DNA of 64,000 nt from JABFSS01 sp964497975 (GCA_964497975.1 CAZCFO010000001.1:411225-475224), one strand, 5' to 3'; positions 16,344-25,286 are shown, counted from the first letter of the stretch. Notes: a model not told the origin generated them from the letters alone. Made by a program: numbers and translations.

Positions 16344-17705
16344 TCACTGCGCGCACTCTTCCCTGATCACGGATGTGACGGGCTCTTCCACCGTTCGGAA
16401 AAGCGGCATGATGCCGGGCGCGGGCATCTGCGTGATCCTGTAGGCCGGGCAGGCCGCGGGATCGTTGGTCGGGCGCAGATCGGCGCGGAAGAGCCCTTCG
16501 GCTTCCGACGTTTCGTACCGGACGACGGCGCCGGATTCGGCGGTCTGGTTGAGATACCGGCGAGCGAGATCCCATGCATAGAGCCCTTCGGAGCTCAGGT
16601 GCATATTTGCCGGCACGAGGCCGATCGTGCGGTCAAACCACGCATTGCAGGCGCCGTAGGAATAGAGACAGAGCGAGACGGACTGCACCGCGACCCCCGC
16701 GAGAAGAATGACCGGCAACGCGCCCCGGAACCTGCGGAGTGCATCGAGAATGCCGAGCGCCGAGAAGTACAGGAGGATGACGAATCCCGGGAAGAAAAAC
16801 CGGATCCCCTGCACGTGCCACACGGACGAGACCAGCCAGGCGGCGAGCATCGCGAGCAGCAGGAATTTTTCGCGCCGGGCATGGACCCACAGTCCGGGGA
16901 GCGCGAACACGAAGAAGAACGGGAAGAGATTATGGACGGGGTTGAGGTAATACCGGAGGTTGGAGAGAAGCGTGAGCACGGGGTGGGGCGCCTCCCGCTG
17001 CAACTCGGTTCCGTAATCGGTGTAGAGCGGGCTCCCGAAGGCGACCCAGTTCCGCACCAGCCAGATGCCGAAAATCGCGATGCCCAGGCCCATGCCTCCC
17101 CAGAACCTCCCGTCGCGCAGATGAGCGCGTCGCCACAGGAGCGCGTGCGCGCCGAAGAGCGGGAAGAGCGGCAGGCCGTTGTAGCGCGTGAGGCATGCGA
17201 GACCCGCAACGGCACCGGCGGCCAGATACCATCGCCCGTCGTGTTCGGCGCGCAGATATGCGTACAGAGACAGGAGGAACAGCGCGGCGAAGAGCAGATC
17301 GGCGGAACCGAGCATCGACATCAGAACGAAGCCTGGATGGACGAGGACGGCGACTGTCACGAGGGCAGGGATCCGCCCCGCAGCATGCTTGGGCGCCACC
17401 TGCCGGGCGAGAGCGTACGCCGCGATGAGAACCGCAAAGCCCGAGAGCAGGCTGGCGACGTGCATCCCCAGGTGCAATCCCAGCGGCACCGTGAGGGGAA
17501 AGGCGAGTATGGGATAGAGCGGCAGGTGTTTCGCGTACGGCGCGCCGCCGATCATGTACGTCCCGTCCTGCCAGAAGCTCCGGCCGAGTTCGATGTAGGT
17601 GAACGTATCGCTGATGACCGGAAAACGGACTCCCGGAAGCCACAGGAGCGTCAGAACTACGCAGCACAATCCGAGAAAGAGAGATGTACACCACTGATTC
17701 CGCAT
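16344..17705 (-). CDS. polytopic GT39-like membrane glycosyltransferase
   Basis: 453-aa membrane protein. FPVISDTFTYIELGRSFWQDG after the first span and a KHLPLYPILAFPL loop are the GT39 pattern (acidic residue, Y-x-E, then a P-rich motif before helix 3). About ten helices are followed by a soluble tail of some 90 residues ending TSVIREECAQ. Start has TAATCT 6 nt upstream. It ends base-to-base against the convergent gene. Confidence 0.75.
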   Translation of the reverse strand: MRNQWCTSLFLGLCCVVLTLLWLPGVRFPVISDTFTYIELGRSFWQDGTYMIGGAPYAKHLPLYPILAFPLTVPLGLHLGMHVASLLSGFAVLIAAYALARQVAPKHAAGRIPALVTVAVLVHPGFVLMSMLGSADLLFAALFLLSLYAYLRAEHDGRWYLAAGAVAGLACLTRYNGLPLFPLFGAHALLWRRAHLRDGRFWGGMGLGIAIFGIWLVRNWVAFGSPLYTDYGTELQREAPHPVLTLLSNLRYYLNPVHNLFPFFFVFALPGLWVHARREKFLLLAMLAAWLVSSVWHVQGIRFFFPGFVILLYFSALGILDALRRFRGALPVILLAGVAVQSVSLCLYSYGACNAWFDRTIGLVPANMHLSSEGLYAWDLARRYLNQTAESGAVVRYETSEAEGLFRADLRPTNDPAACPAYRITQMPAPGIMPLFRTVEEPVTSVIREECAQ

Positions 17706-17710
17706 ACGAT

Positions 17711-17773
17711 TAGATTATTGGAATATTGGAGTATTGGAATATGCGAAACCTTGTACTCCATTATTCCAATAGT
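17711..17773. repeat. GGAATATTG-word palindromic spacer
   Basis: Imperfect inverted repeat made of TATTGGAATATTGGAGTATTGG on the left and ACTCCATTATTCCAATAG on the right. It lies between two minus-strand genes and carries the TAATCT box of the downstream one in its left arm. Confidence 0.6.
17712..17717 (-). promoter_or_regulatory. TAATCT -10 element, leaderless
   Basis: TAATCT on the minus strand, 6 nt, ATG 17705. The box is part of the palindromic spacer. Confidence 0.6.
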
Positions 17774-17783
17774 CCTTGACGGA

Positions 17784-18482
17784 TTACCGTGAATCCCCGG
17801 AAACCCGGAGTCTCATGAAGACCCACATCCACTTGAACCAGTCTCTCCAGTTGATTTTCTTTCCCTCGCTCTTCGAGCGCGGATGGTACGAGATGGGATA
17901 TTCCGCGATACGGACGCCCTTCTTGGCGAGCAGGACCGTGAGTTCGGGATCGAAGCGGAAGTCGTTTTCGCGCAGGGAAAGCGTCCGGAGCACGTCGGTG
18001 CGGACCATCTTGTAACACGTCGGCTGATCGGTGAGGCGGGTGCCGTAGAGCAGGTTGCAGGTCCACGTGAGCATCGTGCCGCCGATGAACATCAGGACGT
18101 GCGCGTACTGTTTTTGCCTCTTGAGCCGCCGTGACCCGAACAGCGCCTGCAGGCCGCCTTCTTCCGCGAAGCGCAGGAGCAGGGGGATTTCCTCCGGGTC
18201 GTATTCCAGATCGGCGTCCTGGACAATCGTGTAGACGCCGCCCGCCTTCGCGTAGCCCATGCGCACGGCCGAGCCCTTGCCGCCGTTCGGCTTGGTGAGC
18301 ACGACATCATTGGGACGCGCTTTTGCGCGCAGAATCCCCAGCGTCCCGTCCTTGGATCCGTCATCGACGAAAATCATCTCCGCGAGATCGCCGCAGGACG
18401 CATGCAGCCGGTCGATGATCTGCCCGATCGTGCGCTCCTCGTTGTACGCGGGCACGACGATAGACAGGCGGGGCTGGGACAT
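17784..18482 (-). CDS. GT2 glycosyltransferase, dolichyl-phosphate-sugar synthase-like
   Basis: 232-aa GT-A enzyme. LSIVVPAYNEERTIGQII (about residues 6-23), FVDDGSKDGTLGIL (about 38-51), KPNGGKGSAVRMGYAKA (about 64-80) and IVQDADLEYDPEEI (about 85-98, DAD metal site) are the full set for polyprenyl-phosphate glucose/mannose synthases, followed by LFGSRRL. A short hydrophobic stretch (MFIGGTMLTWTCNLLYG) may touch the membrane. Start 18482 is fixed by TACTCT 6 nt upstream. It would provide the lipid-linked donor for the GT39-like enzymes around it. Confidence 0.88.
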   Translation of the reverse strand: MSQPRLSIVVPAYNEERTIGQIIDRLHASCGDLAEMIFVDDGSKDGTLGILRAKARPNDVVLTKPNGGKGSAVRMGYAKAGGVYTIVQDADLEYDPEEIPLLLRFAEEGGLQALFGSRRLKRQKQYAHVLMFIGGTMLTWTCNLLYGTRLTDQPTCYKMVRTDVLRTLSLRENDFRFDPELTVLLAKKGVRIAEYPISYHPRSKSEGKKINWRDWFKWMWVFMRLRVSGDSR

Positions 18483-18488
18483 GGAAGA

Positions 18489-18494
18489 AGAGTA
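18489..18494 (-). promoter_or_regulatory. TACTCT -10 element, leaderless
   Basis: TACTCT on the minus strand, 6 nt, ATG 18482. This excludes an upstream in-frame ATG at 18572, which lies within the preceding gene. Confidence 0.65.
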
Positions 18495-18511
18495 CAGGCG
18501 AACGGAACCGG

Positions 18512-18554
18512 CTGTCATGCTGAGCTGTTTGCCCTGAGCTTGCTCAGGGTGACA
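18512..18554. repeat. CTGAGC-type palindrome overlapping a gene end
   Basis: GTCATGCTGAGCTG...CCCTGAGCTTGCTCAGGGTGAC: the right half is a strong hairpin (CCCTGAGC/GCTCAGGG). It contains the stop codon of the GT4 gene ending at 18544 and may act as its terminator. Related CCTGAGCTTG...AAGG sequences occur at 37235 and 38982. Confidence 0.6.
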
Positions 18555-19569
18555 CGCGCATTTCCTGCACAAGACGCTGGATCAGACGCGGAAGGCTGTG
18601 ATGATGGACGACGATATCGCGCAGTGTACGCCGCAGCATTGCCTGTTCGATGGGGGGAAGCGCAAGAAGGGTCTTCGCGCGGTCGCCCATGCCCTCCGCG
18701 CTGCAGAGGCATTCCTTGGGAAGGACGGCATGCGCGGCCTCGGCGCATGAGACCACTAGGCAGCCGGAGGCCATCGCTTCCAGAAGCGCTTTGTCGAGGC
18801 TCGTGGCGGATGCGTGAAGGAACAGGGCGGCGGTCTGGAGGAAAGCCGCGACTTCCTCCTGCGAGAGGGGGCGGATCTCCACGCAGTGCTCCATGCCCTT
18901 CTCGTGCAGTGTCGAGCGGATCCGGTTCAAAAGCGCGTGATCATCGCCGGTGAGGGGGGCGCCCGCCAGGAGCAGCCGGTATTCCTGCGGGAGCTGTTCC
19001 ATCGCACGGAGGATGACCGGGAGATTTTTGGAGGCGGTGATCCGCCCCACGGTCACGATCAGATGCGGATCGCGCTCGGCATTCGCATCGGTGAACGCGG
19101 AGGTATCCACGGCGATGCCATGCCCCGTGATGACGCTTTTCGGCGTGGGAAGAGGCATGCCGGCCGGCGACGCGCTGAAGACCTTCGTCGCAAGCCGGAG
19201 CGCCACTTTGAGCGGCCAGCGGGTGCCGCGCGCCTCGTACCAGAGATAGAGCGGCTTTTTGAAGAACACGACCATCCGCCACGCGAATACCGCCCAGATA
19301 GGCGTCATGTGGACGAAAATGGCGTCGTACTGACGCCGGTGTTTCCATAATAGCCACCGGTACCGCAGCACCTGGACCCAGCGCTTGGACCCTCTCTCTT
19401 TGCCGAGCGAGAGGACGGTGACGTTCTCGGGCAGGTCGTAGTCCATCACGTACTGCCCGATGACGATGACGCTCTCGCACTGCTCCGCGAACTCGCGAAT
19501 CCATCGGTGGAAGAATCCGAGAATGGGATCTCTGGGATCAACCTTTTGAGTGACAATCAGAAGCTTCAC
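18544..19569 (-). CDS. GT4-family glycosyltransferase
   Basis: 341-aa GT-B enzyme. The N-terminal half starts MKLLIVTQKVDPRDPILGFFHRW. The C-terminal half has HLIVTVGRITASKNLPVILRAM (the common V-G-R-x-x-x-x-K donor loop) and ATSLDKALLEAMASGCLVVS (E-x7-E region). Its ATG overlaps the stop of the upstream GT4 gene, so three GT4 genes (from 21790 down) form a run, probably building successive linkages of one glycan. The last codons lie in a CTGAGC palindrome. Confidence 0.85.
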   Translation of the reverse strand: MKLLIVTQKVDPRDPILGFFHRWIREFAEQCESVIVIGQYVMDYDLPENVTVLSLGKERGSKRWVQVLRYRWLLWKHRRQYDAIFVHMTPIWAVFAWRMVVFFKKPLYLWYEARGTRWPLKVALRLATKVFSASPAGMPLPTPKSVITGHGIAVDTSAFTDANAERDPHLIVTVGRITASKNLPVILRAMEQLPQEYRLLLAGAPLTGDDHALLNRIRSTLHEKGMEHCVEIRPLSQEEVAAFLQTAALFLHASATSLDKALLEAMASGCLVVSCAEAAHAVLPKECLCSAEGMGDRAKTLLALPPIEQAMLRRTLRDIVVHHHSLPRLIQRLVQEMRVSP

Positions 19570-20690
19570 GATTGGGAGGAGAAGGACTTCAACTCATCCG
19601 CATAGGCGGCGACGAGGGTCTTCCGTTCAAAGAGATTGAGAATGCCCTGCGCCTCACGGCCCATCTTCTCACGAAGTGACGCATCCGAAAGCAATGCGCC
19701 GATATTCCGCTGCAATCCGCTCACGGTGCCGTCGGTGAACATGCCGTTGATGCCGTCAAGAATCACCTGAAGCATCGCCCCAACGCGCGTAACGATGACC
19801 GGCATCCCGCAGGCCATCGCCTCCAGCGCGACGCGCGGCCCGCCCTCGCTCTTGGAATGCATGACGAAGATCTTCGCGGACTGCATCTCGCGGATCACCT
19901 CCTCCTGCGTGGGCAGCCACCCGCGGAAGGTCACGCGATCGTTGATCCCCAGAGACCGGGCGAGGGCTTCTGCTGATGCCTTCACGGGACCGTCGCCGAT
20001 GACGAGGAGGGAGACCCCCGGGAGGGCATGGACCGCGCGAAGCACGTCTTCGAGTCCTTTGTTGGCGACGAGCCGCGCACAGAAGACGAGATCATATTTT
20101 TTGTGGATGGATGAATCCGCCTTCAGCTTCTCTCTGTCGAGGTAGAACGACGGAAGAATCCGGATTTTTGCCGCGGGAATGCCCCATCGCACAAGCTGCT
20201 GCTCCACCTCTCCGTTCACGACGCGGACGACGGATGCATAATGAGCGCTTTTAGGGATCTGCCAGCGGGACGTGATGCGGCCGATTGTTTCGAGGAATGA
20301 CGCCGCCGCCGGCCAACCCACGATGTGATGCACCTCAAGCATGTAGGGCACCATCGTCGCGCGATGGAGATGACATACACCGACGCCGTTATAAAACGGC
20401 GGATACTCGTGGGCCGTCATCACGTCATGATGATGCGCGGCGATCAGCTCCCTCCCCTTCTCCAGGATCCACTTGGACTGGAACAGCAGGCGCCAGGGCG
20501 ACGGATGGAAGAACACGTTGGGAAACGTATTCTCACTTTCCACTTTCCACTTTCCACTTTCCACTCCGGCGCGCGGAGTAATGATATCCACCCGCTCCCA
20601 ATGCCTGGAAAACTCCTCAAGTGTGTACCAGAACGCCCCCTTCTTTCCCTGGAGGATCGAACGATCGCCACTGATCATAAGCAGCTTCAT
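19566..20690 (-). CDS. GT4-family glycosyltransferase carrying an in-frame word-repeat insertion
   Basis: 374-aa GT-B enzyme. Starts MKLLMISGDRSILQGKKGAF. The donor domain has LVFCARLVANKGLEDVLRAV, LLVIGDGPVKA and EGGPRVALEAMACGMPVIVTRVG. Between residues about 43 and 54 the sequence VESGKWKVESE is the translation of tandem GGAAAGT words (20534-20565), the same repeat found between genes elsewhere. It falls in a surface loop of the acceptor domain. ATG overlaps the previous stop by 4 bp and there is no Shine-Dalgarno. Confidence 0.85.
   Translation of the reverse strand: MKLLMISGDRSILQGKKGAFWYTLEEFSRHWERVDIITPRAGVESGKWKVESENTFPNVFFHPSPWRLLFQSKWILEKGRELIAAHHHDVMTAHEYPPFYNGVGVCHLHRATMVPYMLEVHHIVGWPAAASFLETIGRITSRWQIPKSAHYASVVRVVNGEVEQQLVRWGIPAAKIRILPSFYLDREKLKADSSIHKKYDLVFCARLVANKGLEDVLRAVHALPGVSLLVIGDGPVKASAEALARSLGINDRVTFRGWLPTQEEVIREMQSAKIFVMHSKSEGGPRVALEAMACGMPVIVTRVGAMLQVILDGINGMFTDGTVSGLQRNIGALLSDASLREKMGREAQGILNLFERKTLVAAYADELKSFSSQS
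20534..20565. repeat. GGAAAGT-word tandem repeat inside a GT4 gene
   Basis: Four and a half tandem copies of a CACTTTC/GGAAAGTG word within the coding sequence. They read in frame as GKWKVES-type residues. The word matches the palindromic spacers at 39513 and 44889. Confidence 0.7.
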
Positions 20691-21790
20691 GCGTTGAACG
20701 ACTGGAAAAGAGCCAGATGCTCGTCGGCGACCTGGTCCCATCCGCGGCCGTGCACGAACGGGGCGGCGGCGGCCTGGGCGAATTCGTCGTAGCGGTGATC
20801 CGCCTCCAGGATGGCCTTGGTGATGTCGGTCGTGCTGATGAGCGGCCGGATGATCATGCCCTCGCGGAGCGCTTCGCTGAGCCCGTTTTCCTCGCTGAGC
20901 AGGACGGGCAGACCCGCGGCGCGGGCCTCGAGGGCGGCATTGGGGCTGATCTCGGTGAGGGACGGAAGGACGAACAGGTCATGATCGGCGAAGACGCGCT
21001 GCACCTCCTCGCCGTGCACGGGCGGAACGATGGAGACGCGTCCCTGGAGCTGCAGCGTGCGCGAGAGTGCGAGGAGTTTTTCCTTCTGCGGCCCTTCGCC
21101 GACCAGCGTGAGCGTCGCGAGCGGAATGCGGGACACCGCGCGGAAGAGGCGGTCCAGATTTTTGAAGCGCACGAACCGTCCAAGGAACAGCAGGCGGACC
21201 GGATCATGTTTCTGATGCGGGACCGGGGAGGCCTTGCCGCTCAGGACGTTCTCGATGACGGAGTTGCGGGGCATGCCGCGGTACGCGCGCTCGTAGAGCA
21301 GCTGCTGGAACCGCGTGGAGAAGATGATGTGATCGAACGTGGCGAGCAGGCGCGCCATGGGAAACCGGAACCGGGGGTGCCTGATGAGGAATTCGCGCAG
21401 CGTGCGGCGGCGGCCCAGGTCCGTGTAGCGCTCCCACAGGAAGTCCCCGCCCAGGCGCAGCACCTTCCTCGGTTTCTTGAGCCGTGCGAGACGGAGGGGA
21501 ACTCCGCAACTCACGGACGAAAAGCACTCGACGACGTCGGCGTCGGATCCGTATTCCTTGAGCGCCTTCGCGTAACGGATCCACCGAAGCAGCGGCCCTC
21601 CCTTTTTGGAAACACGGACGACATTCCACTGCTCCCCGCCGCCCGACGGGGTGATGTGGGGATTCAGCGCGTAGGTGATAACGGTCACCTGATGCCCGCG
21701 GCCCGAGAGCTCCTCGGCCAGGTGCCGGACATACGTCGCCGGCCCCCCGATATCGGGCGGATAGATGCCGGTGGCCAGCACGATTTTCAC
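20687..21790 (-). CDS. GT4-family glycosyltransferase, GTG start
   Basis: 367-aa GT-B enzyme. KIVLATGIYPPDIGGPATYVRHL at the N-terminus is the classic GT4 opening with the G-G-P loop. RLLFLGRFVRFKNLDRLFRAV and EISPNAALEARAAGLPVLLSE mark the donor domain. The start is GTG 21790, fixed by TAGACT 6 nt upstream. It heads the run of three overlapping GT4 genes and lies just after the dTDP-glucose 4,6-dehydratase gene, which has its own promoter. Confidence 0.87.
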   Translation of the reverse strand: MKIVLATGIYPPDIGGPATYVRHLAEELSGRGHQVTVITYALNPHITPSGGGEQWNVVRVSKKGGPLLRWIRYAKALKEYGSDADVVECFSSVSCGVPLRLARLKKPRKVLRLGGDFLWERYTDLGRRRTLREFLIRHPRFRFPMARLLATFDHIIFSTRFQQLLYERAYRGMPRNSVIENVLSGKASPVPHQKHDPVRLLFLGRFVRFKNLDRLFRAVSRIPLATLTLVGEGPQKEKLLALSRTLQLQGRVSIVPPVHGEEVQRVFADHDLFVLPSLTEISPNAALEARAAGLPVLLSEENGLSEALREGMIIRPLISTTDITKAILEADHRYDEFAQAAAAPFVHGRGWDQVADEHLALFQSFNA

Positions 21791-21796
21791 CGGGAC

Positions 21797-21802
21797 AGTC
21801 TA
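21797..21802 (-). promoter_or_regulatory. TAGACT -10 element that fixes a GTG start
   Basis: TAGACT on the minus strand, 6 nt, GTG 21790. The box lies in the 17-bp gap after the dehydratase gene. Confidence 0.65.
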
Positions 21803-21807
21803 CCGTC

Positions 21808-22773
21808 TCAGAGCTTCTTTTTGTACCACTCCACCGTCCTGCGAATTCCCTCTTCAAAGCCCACTTTCGGCTTCCAGCCGAGCTTCCGCGTTCCTGAGGA
21901 GTCCAGGGCGTAGCGCCAGTCGTGCCCCGGACGGTCGTCCACGAAACTGATGAGGTCGTGGGGCTTTTCCATGATCGTCAGGATCATTTTCGCGACGTCG
22001 ATGTTCTGGCGCTCGTCATCGGCGGAGATATTGAAGATGTGCGCGGCATGGCCGGCCTTTTTGTCGTAGGCCCCCCACCCGACCGCGAGGATCGCCTCGA
22101 TCGCGTCGTTGTGATCGGTGACATACAACCAGTCCCGCTTGTTTTTCCCCTGCCCGTAGACGGGAATCGGCTCGTTTTTGACGGCGTGCCGGACAACGGT
22201 GGGGATGAATTTCTCATCGGCCTGATGCGGCCCGTAGTTGTTGGTGCAGCGGGTGATGGCGGCCTTGATCTTGTACGTCCGGATCGCGGAGAGCAGGAAC
22301 ATTTCCCCCGCGGCCTTCGATGCCGCATACGGGGAGCTGGGGAAGAGCGGATCGGTGACCGTGCGGGGAGGATCGCCGTCGGCGATGTCGCCGTAGACCT
22401 CGTCGGTGGAAATGTGCAGCAGGCGGACGTCGGGGTGGGCCTTGCAGACCTCGATGAGCGCGTGGACGCCCAGCACGTTGCTGTGGAGGAACGGCACCGC
22501 GTTCTTGATGGAGCGGTCCACGTGCGTCTCGGCGGCGAAGTTCACGATGGTGTCGATTCCGTAGCGCGCGATCAGCTGCGTGACGAGCTCCACATCGGCG
22601 ATGTCGCCCTGCACGAAGCGGATGCGGTTGAGCACGGGATCGAGAAATTCCTTTTTTCCGGCGTACGTCAGCTTGTCGAGCACGACGATCGGATCATCGG
22701 GCTGCAGTTCCTTGTGCCGCAGGACGAAGTGGGAGCCGATGAAACCCGCCCCTCCGGTAACCAAAAGATTCAT
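21808..22773 (-). CDS. rmlB: dTDP-glucose 4,6-dehydratase
   Basis: 321-aa extended short-chain dehydrogenase. LLVTGGAGFIGSHFV is the N-terminal NAD site, TIVNFAAETHVDRSI the conserved H-V-D-R-S motif of RmlB, LLHISTDEVYGDI the catalytic S-T-D-E segment, and SPYAASKAAGEMFL the Y-x-x-x-K pair. TRCTNNYGPHQADEKFIP and VYGQGKNKRDWLYVTDH are RmlB signatures. It makes dTDP-4-keto-6-deoxyglucose, the branch point for rhamnose and amino-deoxysugars. An RmlA-like gene lies at 47241; RmlC and RmlD are not in the window. TAGAAT lies 6 nt before the ATG. Confidence 0.93.
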   Translation of the reverse strand: MNLLVTGGAGFIGSHFVLRHKELQPDDPIVVLDKLTYAGKKEFLDPVLNRIRFVQGDIADVELVTQLIARYGIDTIVNFAAETHVDRSIKNAVPFLHSNVLGVHALIEVCKAHPDVRLLHISTDEVYGDIADGDPPRTVTDPLFPSSPYAASKAAGEMFLLSAIRTYKIKAAITRCTNNYGPHQADEKFIPTVVRHAVKNEPIPVYGQGKNKRDWLYVTDHNDAIEAILAVGWGAYDKKAGHAAHIFNISADDERQNIDVAKMILTIMEKPHDLISFVDDRPGHDWRYALDSSGTRKLGWKPKVGFEEGIRRTVEWYKKKL

Positions 22774-22779
22774 ATGGAG

Positions 22780-22785
22780 ATTCTA
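22780..22785 (-). promoter_or_regulatory. TAGAAT -10 element, leaderless (rmlB)
   Basis: TGCTAGAAT on the minus strand (extended -10 look), 6 nt, ATG 22773. Confidence 0.68.
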
Positions 22786-22810
22786 GCAGATGGGAGCACA
22801 GCGCGGAGGA

Positions 22811-22872
22811 TGTATTTTGTATCACGTATTATGCAGGAGCTCTTAATACATGATACAAAATACGTGATACAC
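22811..22872. repeat. GTATTTTGTATCAC-word palindromic spacer
   Basis: Inverted repeat with arms GTATTTTGTATCACGTATTA and its near-complement around GAGCTC. AT-rich compared with the flanking genes. It lies between the flippase-like gene end (22874) and the rmlB start, both on the minus strand. Confidence 0.65.
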
Positions 22873-22873
22873 A

Positions 22874-23809
22874 TCAGGAGGACAGCTTTCGATACCTCAC
22901 CTCGCGAATCAGAAGGAAGGTCCCCGCAATCGTGAGTGGCAGCAGATTGAATATCAGACGGTAGAGCAGGAGCGAACCGAGAATCCGCGACGGTTCCACG
23001 TCGGCGGGGGCGAATGCCAGCAGGATGCTTTCGAAAACCCCCAGGCCGCCGGGCACCTGGCTCACGAGACCGGATACCTGGGCCAGGAAGTAGAACCCGA
23101 GCAGGTGCACGTACATGTCCGCGCCCTGGTGGGGGAACAGGACGTAGAGCACGGCGGATCCCAGAAGCCATTCCGACACCGACACGGCGATCTGCAGGAG
23201 CGTGATGCGCGCGGGCATGACGGGGATCACCCATCCGCGCACGGTGATGGGCTCCCGGCGCACGTACATGATGAAGAAGTACATGCCGAGCGCGGCCAGG
23301 AAGAGCAGGCCGAACGGCTGGAGCGTGGAAAAAGGGAGGTGGATGAAGGACGGAATCGCCGGCGGCGCGAGGAGGAAGATGGTGCCCCCCAGCGCGAAGA
23401 ATCCCAGCCAGAACGTGACGAGGCAGAAGGTGACGATGCGGACGACATCGTGCGCGTTGACGCCCTTGCGCAGGAAGAAATGACACCGGATGGACCCCGA
23501 GACAAGCGAGGCGCACCCGACGTTGATGCTCATCGCGTGGCAGATGAACGAGTTGAGGATGATGGAACGGTACCGCGGACGCTGGGTGATGGAATGGACC
23601 GCCAGGATGTCGTAGCCCGTCAGCATCAGGTAGCAGCAGGCGGTCAGGAACAGCGCCAGCAGCAGACGGTATCCGGGAACGTCGCTTGCCGCGGCGAAAA
23701 TCTCGGCGATGGTGTATCCGTGCAACTCGCGGCGGATCACCCACAGGGCGATCAGGAAGATGACGAATCCGAATGCCGCGCTGAGCCCGGAGAGCATCTG
23801 CTTCTTCAT
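22874..23809 (-). CDS. LPG_synthase_TM/AglD-like membrane protein (possible flippase)
   Basis: 311-aa polytopic membrane protein with about eight hydrophobic segments. GYRLLLALFLTACCYLMLTGYD, FICHAMSINVGCASLVSGSIRC and FLAQVSGLVSQVPGGLGVFES (the P-G-G-x-G-x-F-E motif) are the marks of the lysylphosphatidylglycerol synthetase transmembrane family (UPF0104). Members without the catalytic C-terminal domain, as here, are thought to move lipids or lipid-linked sugars. ATG 23809 is chosen because TAGCAT ends 8 nt upstream; an upstream frame to 23842 would precede the box. Confidence 0.82.
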   Translation of the reverse strand: MKKQMLSGLSAAFGFVIFLIALWVIRRELHGYTIAEIFAAASDVPGYRLLLALFLTACCYLMLTGYDILAVHSITQRPRYRSIILNSFICHAMSINVGCASLVSGSIRCHFFLRKGVNAHDVVRIVTFCLVTFWLGFFALGGTIFLLAPPAIPSFIHLPFSTLQPFGLLFLAALGMYFFIMYVRREPITVRGWVIPVMPARITLLQIAVSVSEWLLGSAVLYVLFPHQGADMYVHLLGFYFLAQVSGLVSQVPGGLGVFESILLAFAPADVEPSRILGSLLLYRLIFNLLPLTIAGTFLLIREVRYRKLSS

Positions 23810-23817
23810 GGGAAGGA

Positions 23818-23823
23818 ATGCTA
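23818..23823 (-). promoter_or_regulatory. TAGCAT -10 element
   Basis: TAGCAT on the minus strand, 8 nt, ATG 23809. Confidence 0.5.
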
Positions 23824-23897
23824 GACGGAAGAACATGACCAAGGCAAAGAGATCAAAAAAACACGAGGGCTCCCCATCGTGTTCTTTGTGTTCCTGT

Positions 23898-25157
23898 TCA
23901 GGTCAGGAGCTTCTCCAGCGCGCCCTCGCTTTCCTCTTTTCCGATGACGACGAGACGGAGCGCGTCGGACCTGAGGAGCTTCTTCGCAAGCGCGTTGACG
24001 TCGGCCTTCGTGACCTTCTCGATCTCGGCGAAGTACTCCTCCACGGAGCGGACCTTGGGGTACATCAGCTGCTGCTTGCCGTAGAAGTGCGCGCGCTCCT
24101 CGCTGTCTTCCAGCGAGAGCGTGATTTTTCCCTTCAGGTAATCCTTCGCGCGGCGCACTTCCGCGTCGGTGACGCCGTCCCTGGCGCAGGTTTCATATTC
24201 GTGGCGGATGGCGGTGATCGCCTCGTGCAGCCGCGACTGGTCGATGCCGGCGCGCGTGCTGAGCGATCCCCCGTCGATGTAATTGTCGAGTTCGGTGGCG
24301 ATGTAGTAACAGAGCCCCTTGGCTTCGCGGATGTTGAGGAACATGCGGGAGCTCATGTTGCCGCCGAGAATGACGGCCAGGAGCTTGTTGGCGAAGTGAT
24401 CCTTGTCGAGCGCCGACAGGCCCGGGAATCCAAGGACCAGGTGCGCCTGCTCGGTGTTCTTGGTGCGCAGGTACACCTTCTTCTTGCCGTAGCCGTTGAG
24501 CGGGAGGAATTCCTTCCTCTTCTTGCCGCCGATGGCGCCGAAGAATCTGGTGGCGAGTTCCATGGACTGCTTCTCGCTGACCTTCCCGGCGAACGTGAGC
24601 ACCAGGTTGTCCGGCGTGTAGAGATCGTCCTTGTGCTTCTGGAAATCGGCCTGGTTGACCGAGCGGATGACGCTCTCCTTGCCGATCGTGTCCCATCCGA
24701 GCGGGCAATCGCCGTAGAGGAGCTCCTCGAAGTCCCATCCTGCGCGGTACATCGGCGTGTCCTGGTACATGCGCTCCTCCTCCATGATGACGCCGCGCTC
24801 TTTTTCGATCTCCTCCTGCGGGAAGGTGGCATGCAAAAGCATGTCGGAAAGGACGTCGCACGCGAGCTCGATTTCGTCCGCCGCGACTTTGACGTAGTAC
24901 CCCGCGTACTCCTTGCCCGTGAACGCGTTGAAGTCGCCCCCCACGCCGTCGATCGCCGCGCTCACCTCCTGGGTGGTGCGGTACTTTTTCCCTCCTTTGA
25001 AGAACATGTGCTCGAGGAAGTGGCTGATGCCGCGCTCGGCGTCGGCTTCGTAGCGCGAGCCCGCGCCGGCGAAGACCATGACGGTGACGGATTCGGTGCC
25101 CTCGATGGTGGAGGTGAGGACGGGGAGGCCGGACGGGAGATTGTTGAGGGTGTACAT
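23898..25157 (-). CDS. M16-family zinc peptidase (processing-peptidase type)
   Basis: 419-aa insulinase-fold peptidase. GISHFLEHMFFKGG (about residues 43-56) holds the inverted zinc motif H-x-x-E-H, and EIEKERGVIMEEERMYQDTP (about 117-136) supplies the third zinc-binding Glu. The second half has the inactive-subdomain landmarks HLVLGFPG, ILGGNMSSRMFLNIRE (substrate-side R) and GLCYYIATE. Length matches the single-subunit bacterial YmxG/PqqL-small type. Start 25157 gives a normal N-terminus (MYTLNNLPSGLPVLT); CACAAT, a variant box, lies 6 nt upstream. Confidence 0.9.
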   Translation of the reverse strand: MYTLNNLPSGLPVLTSTIEGTESVTVMVFAGAGSRYEADAERGISHFLEHMFFKGGKKYRTTQEVSAAIDGVGGDFNAFTGKEYAGYYVKVAADEIELACDVLSDMLLHATFPQEEIEKERGVIMEEERMYQDTPMYRAGWDFEELLYGDCPLGWDTIGKESVIRSVNQADFQKHKDDLYTPDNLVLTFAGKVSEKQSMELATRFFGAIGGKKRKEFLPLNGYGKKKVYLRTKNTEQAHLVLGFPGLSALDKDHFANKLLAVILGGNMSSRMFLNIREAKGLCYYIATELDNYIDGGSLSTRAGIDQSRLHEAITAIRHEYETCARDGVTDAEVRRAKDYLKGKITLSLEDSEERAHFYGKQQLMYPKVRSVEEYFAEIEKVTKADVNALAKKLLRSDALRLVVIGKEESEGALEKLLT

Positions 25158-25171
25158 GGAAGGATTGTGAT

Positions 25172-25239
25172 GCAAACGAGGCAAACGACGCAAACGAGGA
25201 TCGTCGTTTCCCTCGTTTTCTTCGTTTCCCTCGTTTGCC
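25172..25239. repeat. CAAACGA-word palindromic spacer
   Basis: Left arm of CAAACGAGGCAAACGACG words, centre GAGGATCG, right arm of CGTTTCCCTCGTTTTC words. It lies between the divergent M16 peptidase and rpmH genes. It belongs with the spacers at 30403 and 44444. Confidence 0.65.
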
Positions 25240-25286
25240 CAGTTGCTCTTGCCGCAGCCGTCAACCTGCCTTACCATGCCCCGGCT

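Noticed and set aside
18483..18572. Longer N-terminus for the GT2 gene ending at 17784
   Set aside because: The extra residues translate the CTGAGC palindrome and the -10 box lies 3' of that start.
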